Assembly: GCF_000189395.1 (NCBI RefSeq)
Contig: NZ_AEPB01000015.1
Coordinates: forward strand, 79,547 to 143,546
Source: Planococcus donghaensis MPA1U2
Lineage (GTDB): Bacteria > Bacillota > Bacilli > Bacillales_A > Planococcaceae
DNA: 64,000 bases
Direction of reading: 5' to 3'
A program made the position numbers and the translations under genes. The notes beneath the pieces are model-generated. The model was not told where the DNA came from, did not search any database, and was given only the letters and a program-made list of their open reading frames with translations. Below are positions 45,124-53,744 of this stretch, piece by piece. The stretch's first letter is position 1. The number at the start of each line of letters is the position of its first letter.

Positions 45124-45164
45124 CAAAAAAAACAGGCAGATCCGAAATTTCCGGTCTGCCTGTA
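45124..45164 (-). terminator. Terminator after cysK
   Basis: Minus strand: ACAGGCAGACCGG-type stem, ACAGGCAGA paired with TCTGCCTGT and extended by CCG/CGG, 6-base loop, then a run of eight T. Confidence 0.85.
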
Positions 45165-45236
45165 TTAGTAGTGAAAATTATATAAGCTGAGGTTAAAAAG
45201 TAGCTGTTGTAAATTTGTAATGTATATAGATAGAGT

Positions 45237-46157
45237 CTATTCTTCGAATAGGTTCATGCTCAAATAACGTTCTCCCGTATCAGGGGCGATGCATAAAACT
45301 TTTTTGCCGCTACCAAGACGTTTGGCAATTTCGATTGCTGCATAAATGGTAGCGCCTGCAGATGGACCGACAAAAATACCTTCTTCACGAGCAACTCGTT
45401 TGAAGATATCAATCGCATCTTCATCTTGAATCGCCATAATTTCATCGTATATTTTCGTATTTAAGATGTTTGGAATAAATCCTGGGCTCGTTCCTACTAA
45501 TTTATGTTTACCAGGCTTACCACCAGATAACACAGGAGATCCTTTTGGTTCTACAACCGCGATATAAAGCTCCGGCAAATGTTCTTTCAAGGTTTCACCA
45601 GTTCCTGTAATGGTACCACCAGTTCCAGCTGATGCCACAAACGCATCTAATTGGCCGTTCATTTGCTCTAAAATTTCTAGCGCAGTTGTTGTCCGGTGAA
45701 TATCTGGGTTGGCTTTGTTTTCGAATTGTTGTGGGATGAAACTATTTGGAATTTCCTTCTGTAACTCAAGTGCTTTGCTGATTGCGCCAGGCATTTTTGC
45801 ATCACTTGGTGTTAAGACGACTTCAGAACCAAATGCTTTTAATAAGTTGATTCGCTCTTTTGTCGCGTTATCTGGTAACACTAGAATAGAGCGGTATCCT
45901 TTTGCAGCAGCAACCATAGCGAGACCAATTCCCGTATTGCCACTTGTAGGTTCGATGATGGTAGCCCCTTCTTTTAGTAAGCCATCTTCTTCAGCCATCT
46001 TAATCATATTGTATGCAGCACGGTCTTTAACGCTTTTAGAAGGATTAAACATTTCGAGTTTCACATAAACATCAGCAGCCCCTTCTGGAACAATGCGATT
46101 TAATTTTACGACCGGTGTGTCACCAATCAATTCAGTAATATTATTATATGGTTTCAT
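45237..46157 (-). CDS. cysK: Cysteine synthase (O-acetylserine thiol-lyase)
   Basis: 306 residues of the fold-type II PLP family. NPSKSVKDRAA carries the PLP Lys, PTSGNTGIGLA the substrate loop and GTGGTITGTG the phosphate-binding loop. It makes cysteine from O-acetylserine and sulfide. It opens ITELIGDTPVVKLNRI as CysK does; cystathionine beta-synthase-type MccA is a less likely alternative. AAAGG precedes ATG 46157. Monocistronic, but adjacent to and co-directional with the sulfonate-type importer. Confidence 0.92.
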   Translation of the reverse strand: MKPYNNITELIGDTPVVKLNRIVPEGAADVYVKLEMFNPSKSVKDRAAYNMIKMAEEDGLLKEGATIIEPTSGNTGIGLAMVAAAKGYRSILVLPDNATKERINLLKAFGSEVVLTPSDAKMPGAISKALELQKEIPNSFIPQQFENKANPDIHRTTTALEILEQMNGQLDAFVASAGTGGTITGTGETLKEHLPELYIAVVEPKGSPVLSGGKPGKHKLVGTSPGFIPNILNTKIYDEIMAIQDEDAIDIFKRVAREEGIFVGPSAGATIYAAIEIAKRLGSGKKVLCIAPDTGERYLSMNLFEE

Positions 46158-46338
46158 GGAGAAAACAACCTTTCTTAAGTAACGGTATTTGTCATCTGCT
46201 TATTTGTATTTTTCTTTTTAACGAGTTCGTCAGTGAATGTATTCTAATTGACGGGTTGGAGTCTAAACTTTATTGTACTAGTATAACGCATATTTGTTAA
46301 TCATATTGGTTTTGTCGGCTTAAAAAGGAGAGCTTAAA

Positions 46339-46519
46339 ATGGAACAACTTCCTTTGATCATCACGATGGAGTGGCTTGAAAACGATTAAATAATCCGAAA
46401 TTATGTATCATTGCTGCTACATGGACTGCTTTAATGCTAAATAAACTTGGCCAAAAAATATGGCTGTATATGATGGTTCGCTAAACGAATGGGGAGTAAT
46501 CCAACTTGTCCACTTGTGA
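46339..46519 (+). pseudogene. Rhodanese (thiosulfate/3-mercaptopyruvate sulfurtransferase) remnant
   Basis: AAAAAGGAGAG and ATG 46339 begin MEQLPLIITMEWLEND, which stops at once. One frame over, it continues LNNPKLCIIAATW, matching the rhodanese N-terminus (TxEWL..L.dp.l.iiDatW, with D changed to A). Then LNKLGQ and, after another shift, AVYDGSLNEWG, the conserved C-terminal YDGS-EWG of two-domain rhodaneses. About 200 residues with the catalytic Cys are missing. The gene is therefore broken by frameshifts and a large internal deletion. It stands next to cysK. Confidence 0.7.
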
Positions 46520-46528
46520 CCGAAAGCT

Positions 46529-46564
46529 AAAAACCGCAATGCTTCAAAAGGCATTGCGGTTTTT
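46529..46564. terminator. Bidirectional terminator
   Basis: AAAAACCGCAATGC and GCATTGCGGTTTTT, 14-bp stem, 8-base loop, just beyond the adenine deaminase stop and the rhodanese remnant. Confidence 0.92.
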
Positions 46565-46566
46565 CA

Positions 46567-48294
46567 TTACTCTTTATCAACAGCTACTTGAATATGTTGG
46601 AAAGTTGCTACATCAAACAAACCGCAGTCTGTTAATTTTAAATGAGGGATCACAGGTAAAGATAAGAAAGACAATGTTAAAAAGGCATTAAAATGAGTAG
46701 GTGCTCCGATTTGCAAAAGACTATCATCAAGAATCTTCAGTTGTTCGTAAACCGTTTCAAATGGTTCTTCTGACATTAATCCGGCAATTGCTAAAGATAC
46801 GCTTGTTAATATTTCTCCATCTTGCACCACCACGAGTCCACCGTTAATTTGTTGCACTGCTTCAACTGCTTTTTTAATGTCTCTATCCGTTGTGCCAACA
46901 GCGATAATATTGTGTGAATCGTGTGCAACTGTAGTGGCAATCGCTCCATTTTTTAAACCAAGCCCTTGAACAATGCCTAAACCAATGTTGCCAGTGGCCC
47001 GGTGACGTTCAACCACAGCCATTTTTAAAAGATCTTTTTCTGTATTTGAAACAAACGCCCCATCTACTTGTGGCACTTCTAAAACTAAATGTTCCGTAAT
47101 GAGGTTATTGGGATTGATGCCGATCACATGAGCTTTTTCGCTATTTCCCATAGGAATCTGGAAGCTAGTAGGAGCTAATTCTGCAATCCGAACCGTATCC
47201 TGCACAGCTTGTGAGTCACTTTTACTTTGAATTGGGCCAACGTACTTTCCGTTTTGTGCTGCTACTTGTCCACCTTTATAAACCGCTGAAATGGTGAATT
47301 CATCGAGGCTATCAAGCAACAGGAAATCGGCATCATAACCTGGCGCAATGGCACCTTTTTGTCGCAAACCAAAGCATTGCGCCGCATTAAAGCTAGCCAT
47401 GGAAATAGCGGTAATTGGGGCAATGCCTTGTTTAATAGCTGTTCGAACATTAAAGTCGATACTGCCTTCTTCTATTAAATCATCTAAGTGTTTGTCGTCT
47501 GTACAGAACAAACAACGATGAGCATTTTGTTCAGTTACACCTTCAAGTAAAGTTTCCAAATTTTTAGCGACAGATCCTTCACGAAGCATGACGTACATGC
47601 CGCGCTCAAGTCGTATAAGCATCTCTTCTTTTGTCACGCATTCGTGATCAGTTAATATTCCTGCAGTGCCGTAAACATTAATATCAAGTTCCGTGAGACC
47701 TGCAGCATGTCCATCAATTTGCTCGCTCAGCAGCAACTTATCAAGCATTGCTTCATCTGCCCGCATAACGGCTGGGAAGTCCATCACTTCTGCTAATCCA
47801 AGCACATGATCGCGTTGTAAAAAAGGTGCTAAATCTTCAGCTGTTAGTTGGGCCCCTGCATTTTCAAAAGAAGTAGAAGGGACACAGGACGGCAACATAA
47901 ATTTAATATCGAGTAAAGTTGATTCTGCATCTTTCAACATAAATTCGAGACCTGCTGTTCCGCTAACATTGGCAATTTCATGTGGGTCTGTAACAACGGT
48001 CGTTACCCCATGAGGCAAGACAACTTGTGCAAATTGTTGAGGTGTGACCATAGACGATTCGATATGAACATGGGCATCAATCAAGCCTGGAGCAATGTAT
48101 TTTCCAGACGCATCGATTTCATAAATGCCTTCATAATGGCCGATGCCAATAATAATGCCATCACTTATTGCTATATCACCTGTAGTTAAGGTTTTTGTAA
48201 AAACATTGACGATTGAAGCATTGCGTATTACCAAATCGGCTTTTCTTTTGTTATTAGCAGCATCGATTCGGTTTTTTAGCTGAGTTTTATTCAT
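46567..48294 (-). CDS. ade: Adenine deaminase
   Basis: 575 residues of the amidohydrolase superfamily, Bacillus Ade/YerA type. GLIDAHVHIESSMVTP (metal-binding HxH), VTTVVTDPHEIANVSG, CTDDKHLDDLIEEG and GLAEVMDF match the family, and the C-terminal VAHDSHNIIAVGT is the second metal-site region. It converts adenine to hypoxanthine and ammonia for purine salvage. ATG 48294 after AAAGGAG; a 16-codon longer frame has no site. No guanine riboswitch or purine box was seen upstream. Confidence 0.92.
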   Translation of the reverse strand: MNKTQLKNRIDAANNKRKADLVIRNASIVNVFTKTLTTGDIAISDGIIIGIGHYEGIYEIDASGKYIAPGLIDAHVHIESSMVTPQQFAQVVLPHGVTTVVTDPHEIANVSGTAGLEFMLKDAESTLLDIKFMLPSCVPSTSFENAGAQLTAEDLAPFLQRDHVLGLAEVMDFPAVMRADEAMLDKLLLSEQIDGHAAGLTELDINVYGTAGILTDHECVTKEEMLIRLERGMYVMLREGSVAKNLETLLEGVTEQNAHRCLFCTDDKHLDDLIEEGSIDFNVRTAIKQGIAPITAISMASFNAAQCFGLRQKGAIAPGYDADFLLLDSLDEFTISAVYKGGQVAAQNGKYVGPIQSKSDSQAVQDTVRIAELAPTSFQIPMGNSEKAHVIGINPNNLITEHLVLEVPQVDGAFVSNTEKDLLKMAVVERHRATGNIGLGIVQGLGLKNGAIATTVAHDSHNIIAVGTTDRDIKKAVEAVQQINGGLVVVQDGEILTSVSLAIAGLMSEEPFETVYEQLKILDDSLLQIGAPTHFNAFLTLSFLSLPVIPHLKLTDCGLFDVATFQHIQVAVDKE

Positions 48295-48477
48295 ATGGTT
48301 AGGGCTCCTTTGGGATAAATTTAAAGCATTTAATTTAGGCAAACTCGATGTAAGTCTTTATTTAAGAACTAAGCTTGGGTTTATTCTACAGGAGAAGGAT
48401 AATTTGCTCTAGCATAATTGAGGGATTCTTAAATAAGAAGTATGCTTTGGCAAATAGGTGCGTGAAGAAAACTCAAC

Positions 48478-48526
48478 AAAAATAACCACTAGCCGCTTTG
48501 AAGAGCGAAAGTAAAGATGCTAGTGG
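48478..48526 (-). terminator. Terminator after the PhzF-family gene
   Basis: Minus strand: CCACTAGC pairs with GCTAGTGG enclosing CGCT/AGCG, followed by TTATTTTTGTT, 19 bases after the stop. Confidence 0.7.
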
Positions 48527-48544
48527 CATATCTATTTATCTAAT

Positions 48545-49465
48545 TTATGGAACATAAAGCTCTCCTTGCCCGACAACAATTGCAGTGCCTCCAATTTTAA
48601 CTTCTTCGAATTGTTGGTTGTTTTTGTTAATCATAATATCGATGAAACTAGGCCTGCCCATTTCAAAACCTTGTTCGCTCCGTATCACATAATTGCCATC
48701 TGCTTTTTCATCAATTGCACCATGTTCTACTAAAAACGCCCCTAAAGGACCACTAGCAGCGCCAGTTGCCGGGTCTTCAGAAATGCCCATGGCTGGGGCA
48801 AACATGCGACAATGAACAGTAGAGTCTTCGTATTCAGTTTCTGTTGTAAAGGCGAATATGTGCTGACGATCTGGATTACGACTAAAGTGGCGTTCCCAGA
48901 CATCCGTTCTGAAATTGATTTCCCTCATCGCGGCGATTGAGCGGAGGGGGACAAATAAGAACGGCAGCCCAGAAGAAACGGTCTGTATGGGGAGTCGCGG
49001 GTCCAATTCTCCCTTTGGCAATGATAGTAAATCCGCAACCAAAGCCTGTCTTGTTAATATTTCACCGAAAACGGGAATCGGTTGAATCATTTCAACTTTG
49101 GTGATTTTTTCTTTGTTTAAAGAGACGGTTACAGAGATGTCTCCGTGCTCTTCTTCAAAAATCCATTCATTAATCCCATCTTGTGTAGGAAGCATCTTTA
49201 AATAAGCCATAACAAAAGCTGTGCCAATTGTGGGATGACCCGCAATCGGCAATTCTACTTGAGGTGTGAAAATCCGGAGATTGATTTGATTTTGTGGCTT
49301 TTTGGGTGAGCAAATAAACGCAGTTTCTGATAAATTAAGTTCATTGGCGATTTGTTGCATGGTTTTTGTTGTTAAGTTTGAACCGTCATGAAAAACTGCC
49401 AGCTGGTTGCCGCCAAAAGACTGAGTCGTAAAAACATCGACTAACGTATATTTTAACGTCTTCAT
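48545..49465 (-). CDS. PhzF family isomerase
   Basis: 306 residues with the diaminopimelate-epimerase-like fold of PhzF. LSETAFICS carries the catalytic Glu, GHPTIGTAFVMAYL and EDPATGAASGPLGAFLVEHG (quoted in part: DPATGAASGPLGAFL) are hallmark motifs. PhzF itself isomerises a phenazine precursor, but most bacterial homologues, like this isolated gene, have unknown substrates. I use ATG 49465, six bases after AAAGGAGG; the first ATG 49471 is adjacent to the site. Confidence 0.87.
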   Translation of the reverse strand: MKTLKYTLVDVFTTQSFGGNQLAVFHDGSNLTTKTMQQIANELNLSETAFICSPKKPQNQINLRIFTPQVELPIAGHPTIGTAFVMAYLKMLPTQDGINEWIFEEEHGDISVTVSLNKEKITKVEMIQPIPVFGEILTRQALVADLLSLPKGELDPRLPIQTVSSGLPFLFVPLRSIAAMREINFRTDVWERHFSRNPDRQHIFAFTTETEYEDSTVHCRMFAPAMGISEDPATGAASGPLGAFLVEHGAIDEKADGNYVIRSEQGFEMGRPSFIDIMINKNNQQFEEVKIGGTAIVVGQGELYVP

Positions 49466-49609
49466 CTTCATCCTCCTTTATCTGAAAATTTAGTTTTCTT
49501 AGTTTCTTTGTATCAGTTAGCCAGTTAAAAGTCCACTACCTTTCATTGCAATCCATCCAATTTGAGAATAAAGTAGGGGTAGGAAGTCAAACAGAGAAGA
49601 GGGAAGTAT

Positions 49610-50266
49610 GTGAAAAAACAAATAGTGGTCATTGGATTGGGGCGTTTTGGTAGCAGTGTCTGCAAGGAACTGCATAGCCTTGGGCATGAAATTATGGCCA
49701 TCGATACCAATCCAGATAAAGTCGATGCCTTAAGAGAATATGCTTCTTTTACAGTAAATGCAGATGCAACAGATGGAAATCAGTTGAAATCTTTAGGTGT
49801 CCGAAATTTTGAACATGCCATCGTAGCTATTGGGGATGATCTCCAAGCAAGTGTTTTATGTACATTAATGTTAAAAGAGCTGGGCTTACCGAAAGTTTGG
49901 GTAAAAGCACGTGACCTTCAACATGAGAAAATTCTTCATAAAGTTGGAGCGGATCGTGTGATTCAGCCAGAAAAAGAAATGGGCATTCGCGTTGCCCATC
50001 ATGTGGACTCCGATAAAATTGTCGATTACATTGATCTTTCTCATGATTACAGTATTATCGAGCTAGTTGCTTCTGGGAAAATGGCGAATAAAACATTAGT
50101 AGACATGAATATTCGAAAAGAATTTAATTGTATAGTTTTAGCCATCAAAAAGCATGAAGAAGTCAATATTGCACCGGCCATTGATGATATGGTGGCTCAA
50201 GACGATGTATTAATCGTAATGGGCCATAAAGATGACCTGAAGCGCTTAGAAGAAAAAAGTTTATAG
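49610..50266 (+). CDS. ktrC: Potassium uptake regulatory protein KtrA/KtrC (RCK domain)
   Basis: 218 residues: RCK_N Rossmann domain (VVIGLGRFGSSVCKELHSLG, ending with Asp of AIDTNPDKV) and RCK_C/TrkA_C domain (about 135-218). It forms the cytoplasmic ring gating a KtrB/KtrD K+ channel, binding ATP/ADP and, in this family, cyclic di-AMP. KtrC versus KtrA is judged only by eye. No ktrB/ktrD is adjacent, as is usual for ktrC. GTG start at 49610 after AGAGGGAAG. Own terminator. Confidence 0.87.
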   Translation: MKKQIVVIGLGRFGSSVCKELHSLGHEIMAIDTNPDKVDALREYASFTVNADATDGNQLKSLGVRNFEHAIVAIGDDLQASVLCTLMLKELGLPKVWVKARDLQHEKILHKVGADRVIQPEKEMGIRVAHHVDSDKIVDYIDLSHDYSIIELVASGKMANKTLVDMNIRKEFNCIVLAIKKHEEVNIAPAIDDMVAQDDVLIVMGHKDDLKRLEEKSL

Positions 50267-50304
50267 AAAAAGGTCTGCTAACTCCAAAGTTAGCAGACCT
50301 TTTT
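50267..50304 (+). terminator. Terminator after ktrC
   Basis: AAAAAGGTCTGCTAACT and AGTTAGCAGACCTTTTT, 17-bp stem, 4-base loop. Confidence 0.93.
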
Positions 50305-50400
50305 AGGTGTGCCTGTCGTTTAGTAAAAAAGCTAAGTGGGAATAATATAAAGAACAAGCAACGTTTTTTTAGTGGATTGTAAGAGATGGGGGGACTATAG

Positions 50401-51060
50401 ATGAAGTTCCGAATCGAATGGACATATGGAATTCCTAAAGGAATAGAAACTGTTTTCTCATCAGATGAAATGTCAGCTGAAGCAATTGTTCAGATTGCTG
50501 AAGATTTGGAGCGGACAGGAAGAGTAAAAAAGATTCGTTTTGAAGATCAATTTGACAGCAGTTGGACACTCAAAGAAGTGAAGGCCTATTTAAAAGAAAT
50601 CGAGGCAGAACCTCATCAAGTTCAAATTTATTTTGATGGGGGCTACGAGCGTTCTTCAGGAGATGCAGGGCTAGGCTGTGTCATTTACTATAAACAAAAC
50701 GGTAAATCTTACCGACGCAGAACAAATGCAAAATTGGATGAGCTAAGTTCAAATAATGAAGCGGAATATGCAGCTCTCTATTTTTGTCTTCAAGAATTAG
50801 AATACCTTGAAGTACGGCGTCAGGTGGTGTCGTTTATTGGAGACTCGCGGATTGTCATCAATGGGATGGAAGGCGAGTGGCCAATTATGGAAAATAAATT
50901 AGGGCCATGGATACAGCGAATAAAAGAAAAATTAAACGAACTCGGTATTCAAGATGAGTATCAATTAGCACCGCGTAAAGAAAATGCAGAAGCTGATAAA
51001 TTAGCGACCCAGGCATTGAAGGGAATTTCAATTGCCGCAACAAGTGAAATACTAAATTGA
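50401..51060 (+). CDS. RNase H-like (reverse-transcriptase-like) protein, YpeP type
   Basis: 219 residues. An N-terminal domain of about 75 residues precedes a ribonuclease HI fold with four acidic active-site residues visible: IYFDGGYE (Asp), SSNNEAEYAAL (Glu), FIGDSRIVI (Asp) and NAEADKLAT (Asp). It may cleave RNA in RNA-DNA hybrids, although Bacillus YpeP/YpdQ-type proteins have shown little activity in vitro as I recall. ATG 50401 after GGGGGAC. Own terminator. Confidence 0.85.
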   Translation: MKFRIEWTYGIPKGIETVFSSDEMSAEAIVQIAEDLERTGRVKKIRFEDQFDSSWTLKEVKAYLKEIEAEPHQVQIYFDGGYERSSGDAGLGCVIYYKQNGKSYRRRTNAKLDELSSNNEAEYAALYFCLQELEYLEVRRQVVSFIGDSRIVINGMEGEWPIMENKLGPWIQRIKEKLNELGIQDEYQLAPRKENAEADKLATQALKGISIAATSEILN

Positions 51061-51076
51061 ATCTACTTTTTATCGG

Positions 51077-51103
51077 ACGGAAGCAGTTATTCCGTTCTTT
51101 TTT
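51077..51103 (+). terminator. Terminator after the RNase H-like gene
   Basis: ACGGAA...TTCCGT with a 7-base loop then C and T6. Confidence 0.75.
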
Positions 51104-51264
51104 GTGCATGAATAGTTTAATTGCTAAGTTATATACAGTTAATTAGTACTTATTTATCAAAAACAGAATAATCAGATTTATTCATTGCCAAACTATGAGG
51201 ATTAGGTTATAAATAGATTGTATAATAATTTTACAAAAACTATACAAGAGAAGGAGAGGGAAAA

Positions 51265-52065
51265 ATGAAGAAAATCTTATTTTCATTCTCAGTCGCTATG
51301 GTCCTTGTATTTTCGTTGCTCGCCTCTGGAGTGATGGCAGATAGTCATATGGCTAAAGTTAGAGTAGTTCATGCTTCTCCAGATGCTCCTGCTGTCGATG
51401 TTTATGTCAATGGAGAGTTAACATTAGAAGACGTTCCTTTTAAAGCAGACTCAGGTTATTTAGATGTACCTGCCGGAACACATGATGTAGAAGTTTTTGC
51501 AAGTGGCACAGAATATGCTGCAGGTGAAGGTGTATTGCAAGCAGATCTTGCTGTAGAAGCTGGAAAAGCTTATACAGTTGCTGCGGCAAACACATTGGAT
51601 TCAATTGAATTTGTGGTGGCCGAAGATTCAATGGAAGTATCAGATGGAAAAGCAAAAGTTCGCGTTGGACATTTGTCACCTGATGCACCAGCAGTTGATG
51701 TTGGCGTAATCGGTGGAGACGCTTTGTTTAGTGGAGCAGAATTCCCAGGAATTACAGATTATGCAGAATTAGATGCAGACACATATGATTTAGAAATTCG
51801 TTTGCCAGATGGTACGCAAGTCTTGCCATTAGAAGGCACAGAATTAGCAGCAAATACGGTGTATAGCGTGTTTGCAGTAAACACAGTCGATTCATTAGAA
51901 GTAATTGCGCTTGTCGATTACGAAGCTGCGGAATCGCCAGATGGCATGCCAACTACTGGTCTTGGTACTCCTAACGAATCTCAAGCAATGTGGTTGTTGC
52001 TAGGAGGAGCAGTGGTTCTTATCGGAGTTAGTAGCTTAGTTTGGAGAAAACGATTTCAACAATAA
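51265..52065 (+). CDS. DUF4397 surface protein with sortase sorting signal
   Basis: 266 residues. A signal peptide (1-25) is followed by two tandem DUF4397 repeats (about 30-125 and 130-222), each opening KVRVxHxSPDAPAVDV. The C-terminus is a sorting signal: MPTTGLG, then a hydrophobic helix (LLLGGAVVLIGVSSLVW) and a basic tail RKRFQQ. PTTG resembles an LPxTG motif with Met for Leu. The sortase gene immediately downstream is the likely anchoring enzyme. DUF4397 function is unknown, probably an Ig-like surface module. AGAAGGAGAGG precedes ATG 51265. Confidence 0.88.
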   Translation: MKKILFSFSVAMVLVFSLLASGVMADSHMAKVRVVHASPDAPAVDVYVNGELTLEDVPFKADSGYLDVPAGTHDVEVFASGTEYAAGEGVLQADLAVEAGKAYTVAAANTLDSIEFVVAEDSMEVSDGKAKVRVGHLSPDAPAVDVGVIGGDALFSGAEFPGITDYAELDADTYDLEIRLPDGTQVLPLEGTELAANTVYSVFAVNTVDSLEVIALVDYEAAESPDGMPTTGLGTPNESQAMWLLLGGAVVLIGVSSLVWRKRFQQ

Positions 52066-52078
52066 GCTTTGGATTGTC

Positions 52079-52675
52079 TTGTCACTTTTATTGTTAGCAG
52101 GCTGTCATCAATCAGTCGATGAAGTAAGTGTTCGATCGGAAAATGTGGGATTTACACGAACTGAGCCTGTCTCAGTTAATGTCGCGCCAGCAGCTTCGAC
52201 GGAAAATCCGATTAACGGATTAAAAAGAACGGGTATTGAGCCAAACTTCTTAAAAATTCCAGCGATTGATGTTGAAGCGCAAGTTCAGCATCTTGGTGTG
52301 ACAGAAAACGGTGAAATGGCAGTTCCGAATAATATTGAAGATGTTAGTTGGTTTTCGCCAGGGTACGTACCAGGAGAAAATGGTCGTTCAGTTATAGCTG
52401 GTCATGTAGATGGTGTTGACGGTCCAGCTATTTTTTGGGATCTTGCTAAACTCCAACTAGGTGACGAAGTGGTCATACAGGGAGAAGAGAAAACCTTGAC
52501 TTTCAAAGTCCACACGATGGAATCCGTTCCCCTGGATTTGGCGGATGTAACCAAAGTATTTGGTTATACTTCTTCTCCAGAATTAGTGCTGATTACGTGC
52601 TCTGGAACATATGATTTTGACCGGGGGACACGAGAAGAACGATTAATTGTTTATGCAAGCTTGGTAGAAGAGTAA
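52079..52675 (+). CDS. Class F sortase
   Basis: About 198 residues. N-terminal hydrophobic stretch LLLLAGC resembles a lipobox, then a linker and the sortase barrel: VIAGHVDG with the catalytic His, LITCSGTYDFDRGTREER with the catalytic Cys and Arg. It would cleave and anchor the adjacent DUF4397 protein. The start is a problem: the frame opens at 52040 (after TAG 52037-52039) and reads NNKLWIVLSLLLLAGC, but the only usual start codon before the core is TTG 52079, without a ribosome binding site and leaving an n-region with no positive charge. Translation may depend on coupling with the upstream stop at 52063-52065. Confidence 0.85.
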   Translation: MSLLLLAGCHQSVDEVSVRSENVGFTRTEPVSVNVAPAASTENPINGLKRTGIEPNFLKIPAIDVEAQVQHLGVTENGEMAVPNNIEDVSWFSPGYVPGENGRSVIAGHVDGVDGPAIFWDLAKLQLGDEVVIQGEEKTLTFKVHTMESVPLDLADVTKVFGYTSSPELVLITCSGTYDFDRGTREERLIVYASLVEE

Positions 52676-52680
52676 ACAGA

Positions 52681-52723
52681 AAAAAACGTTGCAATGTGTA
52701 TTAGGCACATTGCAACGTTTTTT
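52681..52723 (+). terminator. Terminator of the sortase operon
   Basis: AAAAAACGTTGCAATGTG and CACATTGCAACGTTTTTT, 18-bp stem, 7-base loop. Confidence 0.93.
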
Positions 52724-52852
52724 ATTTTGCTATTAGAAGGCAACTTTTTCTATCTGGGTAACGTTTTTATAGTAATTGAATAACAATCGTAAAAAATTTA
52801 GTGAGACAACGTAGCTAAAAATAATTTCTTACAGAAAGCAGGAATAAAGTTC

Positions 52853-53680
52853 ATGGAATGGTTTGATTTGTTCAAAGCAATAATTTTAGGCTTTGTAGAA
52901 GGTGTGACAGAATTTGCACCTGTTTCTTCTACTGGTCATTTAATTATCGTTGACGATATGTGGTTGAAATCACAAGAGTTTCTAGGTAAATATCCTGCTA
53001 ACACATTTAAAATTGTGATTCAGCTTGGATCCATACTGGCGGTTGTCTTCGTATTTTGGAAACGGCTATTTAGCTTAATAGGTCTTTATAAAATCGAAGG
53101 CCAACAAACAAATACGCGTTTTAATATAGTGCATGTAATAATCGGAATGTTGCCAGCAATAGTTTTAGGGTTTGCTTTTAAAGACTTAATCGACGACCAT
53201 TTGTTTGGTGTGGAAACGGTAATTTATGCATTGGTTGCCGGGGCTGTTTTAATGATTGTTGCTGATAAGTTCGGACCTAAAAAGCCTACTGTAAATTCAT
53301 TAGATGACATTACATATGTTCAAGCATTAAAAATTGGGTTTGTGCAATGTCTTTCATTATGGCCAGGTTTTTCTCGTTCCGGTGCCACCATTTCAGGGGG
53401 CGTATTGTTCGGGCTAAATCATAGAGTTGCAGCAGACTTCACATTTATCATGGCAGTTCCGATTATGTTTGGCGCGAGCCTTGTGTCGATATTGAAAAAT
53501 TGGGAGACTTTATCGATGGACTATTTATCATTTTATCTAGTCGGCTTTATCTCAGCTTTTGTTTTTGCGTTAATTTCGATCCGTTTCTTCTTGAAATTGA
53601 TTGCACGTATTAAGCTGATGCCGTTTGCAGTTTACCGACTCGTATTAGCAGCTATTTTAGCTATCATTGTTTTTCTATAA
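52853..53680 (+). CDS. uppP: Undecaprenyl-diphosphatase (UppP/BacA)
   Basis: 275 residues, about eight membrane helices. The two catalytic consensus regions are intact: EGVTEFAPVSSTGHLIIV and WPGFSRSGATISGG. It recycles the lipid carrier C55-PP to C55-P for cell-wall and teichoic acid synthesis and can give bacitracin resistance. AGCAGGAAT precedes ATG 52853. Monocistronic. Confidence 0.93.
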   Translation: MEWFDLFKAIILGFVEGVTEFAPVSSTGHLIIVDDMWLKSQEFLGKYPANTFKIVIQLGSILAVVFVFWKRLFSLIGLYKIEGQQTNTRFNIVHVIIGMLPAIVLGFAFKDLIDDHLFGVETVIYALVAGAVLMIVADKFGPKKPTVNSLDDITYVQALKIGFVQCLSLWPGFSRSGATISGGVLFGLNHRVAADFTFIMAVPIMFGASLVSILKNWETLSMDYLSFYLVGFISAFVFALISIRFFLKLIARIKLMPFAVYRLVLAAILAIIVFL

Positions 53681-53744
53681 TCATAACTAAGTGTTTTATG
53701 TTTTAAAGAAAGCGATTTACCTATCTTAAAAAAGAATTGTTCAC

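Noticed and set aside
44978-45126. 101-codon minus-strand frame over the ssuB promoter and the cysK terminator region
   Set aside because: It contains a strong promoter and overlaps the ssuB 5' end out of frame; no start signals.
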